Shown: positions 5,909 to 10,002 of the stretch, in pieces | How positions within the stretch are numbered: the first letter of the stretch is position 1 | Layout of the letters: every line of letters begins with the position of its first letter | Notes under the pieces: model-generated | Seen by the model: only the letters and a program-made list of their open reading frames with translations | What the model was told of the DNA's origin: nothing | Database searches by the model: none | Made by a program: the position numbers and the translations under genes | NCBI GenBank assembly: GCA_964563165.1 | Contig: CAZLWA010000055.1 | Location: 1-10,002, forward strand | Source of the DNA: CAZLWA01 sp964563165 | GTDB taxonomy: Bacteria > CLD3 > SB21 | DNA: 10,002 bases | Direction: 5' to 3'

Positions 5909-6979
5909 ATGTTAAAGAATATCGAAGAATTATTGGGTGACGAAGGCAAGAAGCTTTTAGCGCATCAGTGCAAAACGATTTCGAAATCGCACCTCCATTT
6001 GCCTGGCGTTGATTTCGTTGACCGCATCTGGAAGGAAAGCGATCGGAACGTGCCGACGCTGCGCAGTCTGCAGACTCTGTTCAATCACGGCCGGCTGGGA
6101 GGCAGCGGTTATTTATCCATCTTACCGGTCGATCAGGGCATTGAGCATTCTGCCGGATCGTCGTTTGCTCCCAACCCGATCTATTTTGACGGTGACAATA
6201 TTGTGAAACTCGCAGTCGAAGGCGGATGCAATGCCGTGGCGTCCACGTTCGGTGTGCTGGGCGTATGCGCCCGGAAATACGCGCACAAAATTCCTTTCAT
6301 CGTTAAAATCAATCACAATGAATTTCTGTCGTATCCGAATAAATACGACCAGATCATGTTCGGCACGATCAAAGAGGCGTGGAATATGGGCGCCGTCGCC
6401 GTGGGGGCAACGATTTATTTCGGTTCCGCCGAATCCACGCGTCAAATTCAGGAAGTAAGCCGGGCGTTTGCGGTTGCGCACGAACTCGGCATGGCGACGA
6501 TTCTCTGGTGTTACACGCGTAATGCCGCATTCAAAACGCCTGAAAAAGATTATCATACTTCCGCCGACCTCTCCGGCCAGGCCAATCATCTGGGTGTGAC
6601 CATACAAGCCGATATTATCAAACAGAAACTGCCCACGAATAACGGCGGTTTTAAGGCGCTCACGTCCAAAGAAAACCCTTACGGCAAGACCAATGAAAAG
6701 ATCTACACGGAATTAACGACGGATCATCCGATCGATCTGACACGATATCAGGTGGCGAATTGCTACATGGGCCGCTGCGGCTTGATCAATTCCGGCGGTG
6801 AGTCCAAAGGCGCAAGCGATACGCACGATGCGGTTTTCACCGCGGTGGTCAATAAGCGGGCGGGCGGGATGGGCCTGATCTCCGGCCGAAAGGCCTTTCA
6901 GCGCCCGATGCCCGAAGGCGTGAAATTGCTCAATGCGATCCAAGACGTGTACCTGGAAAAAGAGATAACGGTCGCATGA
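5909..6979 (+). CDS. fbaB: Class I fructose-bisphosphate aldolase (DhnA/FbaB type)
   Basis: This enzyme reversibly cleaves fructose 1,6-bisphosphate into glyceraldehyde 3-phosphate and dihydroxyacetone phosphate through a lysine Schiff base, in cytosolic glycolysis and gluconeogenesis. At 356 residues it matches the FbaB family (E. coli about 350). Visible family segments are LPVDQGIEHSAGSSF (72-86), 'FIVKINHNEF' (130-139), 'GAVAVGATIYFGS' (161-173) and 'ADIIKQKLP' (234-242), where Lys238 is the likely Schiff-base residue. The phosphate-binding loops are NSGGESKG (294-301) and GGMGLISGRKAFQRP (319-333). GGAGA at 5898-5902 lies 6 bases before the ATG, a good ribosome binding site. The gene appears to stand alone: about 147 bp separate it from xseA, with a hairpin between them, and 82 bp from the next gene. 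DhnA-family relatives such as ADH-synthase-like or LsrF-like enzymes are less likely given the full-length match to FbaB. Confidence 0.95.
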   Translation: MLKNIEELLGDEGKKLLAHQCKTISKSHLHLPGVDFVDRIWKESDRNVPTLRSLQTLFNHGRLGGSGYLSILPVDQGIEHSAGSSFAPNPIYFDGDNIVKLAVEGGCNAVASTFGVLGVCARKYAHKIPFIVKINHNEFLSYPNKYDQIMFGTIKEAWNMGAVAVGATIYFGSAESTRQIQEVSRAFAVAHELGMATILWCYTRNAAFKTPEKDYHTSADLSGQANHLGVTIQADIIKQKLPTNNGGFKALTSKENPYGKTNEKIYTELTTDHPIDLTRYQVANCYMGRCGLINSGGESKGASDTHDAVFTAVVNKRAGGMGLISGRKAFQRPMPEGVKLLNAIQDVYLEKEITVA

Positions 6980-7061
6980 TAATGGTCTAATGTCAACGGT
7001 GTAAAAGATAAAAAACATGGGAAGTAAGAGGTTGCATCCATGTCTTTGAAGAAGAGAGCTT

Positions 7062-7631
7062 ATGTATAAAATTTCCTTGCTCGCAGGAGTCATTCTGTTT
7101 TCGTTTTCGAGGATCACTTTTGCTCAACTCGACCACGGCGGAGCGATGAATTATGAAAACTCTCATCGGCATTCGTTCTTATTTGAAATGCCCATGCGTA
7201 CGTGGAGCGTCCACGATAAAGACCTTAATCTGGGAATCTCGTACCGCTACTCCATCAATGGAGAAAAATTTCTGGGTATGTTCCTGAGTTTTTACGCCAG
7301 GCCTTACGGCAAAAGCGTTTTGGTGGAAGTTCGCCCGCATTTCTTTTATCAGGTCAAAGAATTCCGTTCTATTTTGGCCGCCGGTATTGACAAAAAATTC
7401 TGGCTGGGCAATGACGCGGATCTGTTTATTCGCGGGGGATTCGGATATTCTTTTGCCGATCACAAAGGCACGGCTTCCGCCGACACGAAAAACGGGATCA
7501 CACCGCTTTTGAACGGAGGAGCGAGCTTGAAATTTTCCGTGCACACTTTCCTGCGTGCAGGCTACGAATTTGTGAATATTCGAACGGTTAAAGGCAATCG
7601 GCTGTACTTTGCGGTAGGATGGCAAATATGA
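7062..7631 (+). CDS. Predicted small outer-membrane barrel protein
   Basis: This 189-residue protein has a signal peptide (MYKISLLAGVILFSFSRITFA|Q). The mature part shows repeated amphipathic strands with aromatic girdle residues: 'HSFLFEMPMRTW', 'LNLGISYRYSI', 'FLGMFLSFYARPY', 'SVLVEVRPHFFYQV', 'FRSILAAGIDKKFWL', 'DLFIRGGFGYSFA', 'LNGGASLKFSV', 'FLRAGYEFVNI', 'RLYFAVGWQI'. The final strand ends in W-Q-I near the terminus, consistent with a BAM-inserted barrel of about eight strands. A purine-rich GAAGAAGAGAG precedes the ATG. The stop TGA (7629-7631) overlaps the ATG of the following gene, so the two are probably translated together. It is unlike the first barrel candidate (3866-4489) in strand sequence. 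Its function is unknown. Confidence 0.72.
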   Translation: MYKISLLAGVILFSFSRITFAQLDHGGAMNYENSHRHSFLFEMPMRTWSVHDKDLNLGISYRYSINGEKFLGMFLSFYARPYGKSVLVEVRPHFFYQVKEFRSILAAGIDKKFWLGNDADLFIRGGFGYSFADHKGTASADTKNGITPLLNGGASLKFSVHTFLRAGYEFVNIRTVKGNRLYFAVGWQI

Positions 7632-8059
7632 CGACCACCGCTTTATGGCTTTACACATTGCTGATCGGGATGATTATTTCTGATCCTGTGGTGAATTGCA
7701 ATTGCGGCAATGAAGAGGATGGATTTGCGCCGCTGAACTGCGAGACGAGCAAGCCGACCGATGGAAATTTATTCGTGAAATTGTCGATCAACAGCCAGAA
7801 TCAAAAAGTGCCTATTACGGTCTTTCGCGGAAATTTCGAAGAGAATAATATTGTGTTTTACGACACGCTATCGTCAACGACGGTCTCCTATACGCTCCCG
7901 GTGGACGAATATTATTCGGTGACGGCACGGTATTTACGGGGTCAAGACACCATTCTCGTGATCGATGCCGATCGCATTACGACGGATCAAACGGATTATA
8001 AAGATAAGAGCTGTTGGAGCGTGAGTGACGCGGACGTGGATGTGCGGCTGAAATTTTAG
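7628..8059 (+). CDS. Small four-cysteine exported protein, unknown function
   Basis: This is a protein of 143 residues when started at ATG 7628. That start overlaps the upstream stop as ATGA and has AGGA (7616-7619) 8 bases before it; ATG 7619 would add three residues but lacks a spaced ribosome binding site. A hydrophobic N-terminal segment (residues 5-18) has no positive charge before it, unusual for a signal peptide. Cysteines lie at 24, 26, 38 and 129; Cys24 follows 'PVVN', a poor lipobox, so a lipoprotein is possible but unproven. The rest looks beta-rich ('NLFVKLSINSQNQKVPITVF', 'YTLPVDEYYSVTARYL', 'ADVDVRLKF'), as in a small Ig-like or transthyretin-like domain. Coupling to the barrel gene suggests an envelope partner. 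I recognise no family. Confidence 0.7.
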   Translation: MTTTALWLYTLLIGMIISDPVVNCNCGNEEDGFAPLNCETSKPTDGNLFVKLSINSQNQKVPITVFRGNFEENNIVFYDTLSSTTVSYTLPVDEYYSVTARYLRGQDTILVIDADRITTDQTDYKDKSCWSVSDADVDVRLKF

Positions 8060-8625
8060 AAATTAACCGCGCCGAGCGACTGCAGTTTATCGAGCAATTG
8101 TTTACCGATATCGGAAGCGCCCAAGTTGGGATTGTAAGCAGATTGATCCGGTAAATGCCGGATGCGTTCTACGGTTTTAGGATAATCACTCAGTTGATAA
8201 TAGCTCATCGCCTGAAGGTAGATCAAATCCTTTGCCTGAATCCGGTCATCGAGCAAAAACACATAATTTGGTTCTTTTCGCAGAACAAAATCCGCCCGGT
8301 CTATACCTTGTTGAATACTCCCGGTCGCCCATCCTATGAAACTCCACCCTGCATAACCGTCTACGATCGAATCACCCGCCGAAAGCGAAAAATATGTATT
8401 CGCCGAAATATAATCGTTCAGTTTCAGGCTGCACCAGCCTGCGCCGACGCGCGCCACAGAGCCTTCCGTAGCGATCAGCTGCTGATAGGCCGCCAAAGCG
8501 GATGTGTAATCTTTTGCGGCAAACAAATTATCAGCCTGCTCCAGCGGATTTGACGCACCGCCTTTGTTGTCATGACAACTCATCGCAAGCGTCAATATCA
8601 AAATTATTGTTGTTTTTATTCTCAT
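8056..8625 (-). CDS. TPR-like lipoprotein
   Basis: The product is about 189 residues. It begins MRIKTTIILILTLAMSC, a short positively charged signal sequence ending at Cys17 in an A-M-S-C lipobox-like motif, so membrane lipidation is likely. The mature part contains tetratricopeptide-like helix pairs: 'LEQADNLFAAKDYTSALAAY' (about 25-44, the A-x-x-L/Y-x-x-x-x-Y-x-x-A-l pattern), 'AGWCSLKLNDYISANTYF', and 'LQAMSYYQLSDYPKTVERI' towards the end. Such proteins are usually protein-binding scaffolds in the envelope. The frame extends to ATG 8652, but those codons (MNNDQRVPD) arise beside the tandem repeat. ATG 8625 directly precedes the signal sequence and has AAAGAG upstream. It lies just downstream of the T9SS-type surface protein gene. 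Its stop overlaps the stop of the convergent gene by 3-4 bases. Confidence 0.8.
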   Translation of the reverse strand: MRIKTTIILILTLAMSCHDNKGGASNPLEQADNLFAAKDYTSALAAYQQLIATEGSVARVGAGWCSLKLNDYISANTYFSLSAGDSIVDGYAGWSFIGWATGSIQQGIDRADFVLRKEPNYVFLLDDRIQAKDLIYLQAMSYYQLSDYPKTVERIRHLPDQSAYNPNLGASDIGKQLLDKLQSLGAVNF

Positions 8626-8642
8626 ATCCGGCACTCTTTGAT

Positions 8643-8677
8643 CATTATTCATTAATCATTATTCATTACTCATTACT
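8643..8677. repeat. Five tandem copies of a 7-bp unit (CATTANT)
   Basis: Five head-to-tail heptamers are visible: CATTATT, CATTAAT, CATTATT, CATTACT, CATTACT. Only the sixth base varies. On the minus strand the unit reads ANTAATG, so every copy contains the stop-start overlap TAATG. The TAA stop of the upstream surface-protein gene (8675-8673) lies in the rightmost copy. An ATG at 8652-8650 in another copy is in frame with the downstream lipoprotein. The two flanking genes are on the minus strand, and the repeat fills most of their short gap. Confidence 0.85.
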
Positions 8678-10002
8678 TGAGGAATATCATTTTCTTTGTT
8701 TGTGTGAAATTTCCAGCCCGGATACGATACAGATAAATTCCGCTCGCGATAGCGGCGCCTGAGTTATTGGTCCCGTTCCACTGAATCTGATATTTTCCGA
8801 TGCCTTTCTTCTCATTGACCAGCGTTCTTACTTCCTGCCCGAGAATGTTGTAGATCCTGATAACGACATTCGATTCCTGCGGAACCGCATATTTGATCGT
8901 CGTCGTCGGATTGAACGGATTCGGGTAATTTTGTTCTAATGAAAATTCCTTCGGCACGACGATATGGTCCGGATTGTAAAATACGGCTATTTGATTGCCC
9001 TGAACATGTGCCGTAACCGTGCCGTGCTCTCCTTCGCCGCCGGCGTACGTCCACTGCCCGCCGGTAAATTCGTACATACCGATCTTAGCTTCATCAAAAT
9101 CCTTGACCAGCGACTTTAATTCGCGTACATCGCCGTATTGCAGCTGCGCATTCAGATCAGAAGCGGAACCGGTAACAAGCCATTCTACGGATTCACCGAT
9201 TTGTTTCCATTGAGAGGATACACCTATTGTATGGGCGGAACTTAAAAGTATATAACCGTTTGAAGAACCGGTGAAATTGTATTTTCCGTAAGCGATCGGT
9301 TTACTCAACAGCGAAGCCTGATACGTGCGATTGACCGTGTCCAGATTGCCCGTCAGATCCGTTCCGGAAGCGCTGACCGTGAGAGTTCCCGCAGAACCAA
9401 TCGAATAATCGCCGAAATACGTATTCCCTTGTTTTGTAACTGTCACCGATTGTGTATTGACCGTTAACGTAACGGAATTCAGATTCTCATCCGCACCTAC
9501 GGCAAAGCGCACGATATTCAGCGCAGGCGACGCCAGCGCGCCGATATAGAGCTGCGGAGGCGTGATGTCGTTGACACTGACACGGAACGTATCGGCAATG
9601 GACAAAGAACCGTCACTGGCTGCGATACGGATATTGACACTTCCGAAGAAACCCGGCGTACTGCTGACATACAAACTGTCTCCGGAAACTTGCGGAGTTA
9701 CGCCGGCTGATAAATTCAATGGAGTGTAGGTCAGGACCGGATTGTCCAGGTCTCCAAAAATGGAAGTGAGTTTTCGAATGAATCTTTTTCCGAAATCCTG
9801 AACAAATGACGTATCGCTGATGCTTTGGATTACGAACGGAGCATCATCGACGGGATCAATAATCACCTGAATGGTGTCCCTGCCCGTAGCGGCTAAGGAA
9901 TCGGATGCCGACAAGAAAACAGTAATGGTTCCTGTGGAATCTTTCGCGGTTGTAACGTATAAACTGTCAGTTGAAATGCTGACGGCAAGCTTGGTTGAAT
10001 TG
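8673..10002 (-). CDS. T9SS-exported surface protein with Ig/cadherin-like repeats, 5' truncated
   Basis: The last 442 or so codons of a larger gene are present; the frame stays open to the right edge, so the true start is outside the window. The visible N-terminal part ends one repeat ('DSTGTITVFLSASDSLAATG ... IDPVDDAPF'). A full cadherin/Ig-like repeat follows ('FGDLDNPVLTYTPLN ... DSLYVSSTPGFFGSVNIRIA ... SDGSLSIADTFRVSVNDITPP'). These repeats typically bind Ca2+ through D-x-D-N-P and N/D-D-x-x-P motifs. After an unassigned beta-rich region comes the type IX sorting domain (8676-8957): 'SLEQNYPNPFNPTTTIKY', 'IRIYNILGQEVRTLVNE', 'GIYLYRIRAGNF', 'TKKMIFLK'. That domain directs passage through the T9SS outer-membrane channel and is normally removed or anchored at the surface. 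The product is probably an adhesin or extracellular enzyme; any catalytic domain would lie upstream. Confidence 0.92.
   Translation of the reverse strand, partial: NSTKLAVSISTDSLYVTTAKDSTGTITVFLSASDSLAATGRDTIQVIIDPVDDAPFVIQSISDTSFVQDFGKRFIRKLTSIFGDLDNPVLTYTPLNLSAGVTPQVSGDSLYVSSTPGFFGSVNIRIAASDGSLSIADTFRVSVNDITPPQLYIGALASPALNIVRFAVGADENLNSVTLTVNTQSVTVTKQGNTYFGDYSIGSAGTLTVSASGTDLTGNLDTVNRTYQASLLSKPIAYGKYNFTGSSNGYILLSSAHTIGVSSQWKQIGESVEWLVTGSASDLNAQLQYGDVRELKSLVKDFDEAKIGMYEFTGGQWTYAGGEGEHGTVTAHVQGNQIAVFYNPDHIVVPKEFSLEQNYPNPFNPTTTIKYAVPQESNVVIRIYNILGQEVRTLVNEKKGIGKYQIQWNGTNNSGAAIASGIYLYRIRAGNFTQTKKMIFLK

Noticed and set aside
6122..6607. Minus-strand open frame of 161 codons inside the aldolase gene
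   Set aside because: Antisense to conserved aldolase active-site segments; no ribosome binding site or recognisable domain. It is a shadow of codon use in fbaB.
7179..7658. Minus-strand open frame of 159 codons opposite the second barrel gene
   Set aside because: The plus-strand frame has a signal peptide, barrel-like strands and ATGA coupling to the next gene; the antisense frame has none of these.
8673..9914. Start of the T9SS protein at a TTG codon (9914-9912)
   Set aside because: The same frame continues without a stop to the window edge and encodes the rest of a repeat domain, so this TTG is internal and the gene is 5' truncated.
1..10002. CRISPR array, tRNA, rRNA, insertion sequence or prophage
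   Set aside because: No regularly spaced direct repeats, no recognisable tRNA or rRNA segments, and no transposase, integrase or phage-type protein in any frame read.

Overview
The window looks like a chromosomal segment from a Gram-negative bacterium of the FCB (Fibrobacteres-Chlorobi-Bacteroidetes) supergroup. An Ignavibacteria, KSB1 or Calditrichota-like lineage fits better than classical Bacteroides. The main clue is the C-terminus of the last protein, which carries the 'SLEQNYPNPFNPTTTIKY ... LGQEVRTLV ... SGIYLYRI' type IX secretion sorting domain. Supporting clues are signal peptides ending in A|Q, several small outer-membrane barrel candidates, weak Shine-Dalgarno sites, and two short non-coding repeats of kinds I associate with such genomes. 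The exact lineage is inference.

Positions 1-2942 hold a minus-strand series, read right to left: a PaaI-type hotdog thioesterase, a MenA-like UbiA-family prenyltransferase, a von Willebrand A (VWA) protein, and the N-terminus of an exported protein that leaves the left edge. The thioesterase and prenyltransferase together suggest the DHNA-CoA hydrolysis and DHNA prenylation steps of menaquinone synthesis. An inverted pair of 25-base repeat arms (1361-1422) separates the prenyltransferase from the VWA gene and encodes the prenyltransferase's last residues.

A divergent intergenic region (2943-3160) contains a perfect 11-bp inverted repeat. Plus-strand genes follow with 18-bp gaps: a LolA-like periplasmic protein, a predicted outer-membrane barrel, and xseA (exonuclease VII large subunit). 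A hairpin immediately follows xseA, and xseB is not adjacent. Next are a class I fructose-bisphosphate aldolase (fbaB type), another predicted outer-membrane barrel, and a small four-cysteine exported protein joined to the barrel gene by an ATGA stop/start overlap.

The right end is again on the minus strand. A large, 5'-truncated surface protein with cadherin/Ig-like repeats and a T9SS sorting domain lies upstream of a small TPR-like lipoprotein. A five-copy 7-bp tandem repeat sits between them. The lipoprotein gene converges on the four-cysteine gene with overlapping stop codons. No rRNA, tRNA, CRISPR array, insertion sequence or phage gene was seen. No intergenic gap exceeds about 220 bases. 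I see no convincing undescribed multi-gene system; the most notable items are the repeats that intrude on coding ends and the thioesterase-prenyltransferase pair.
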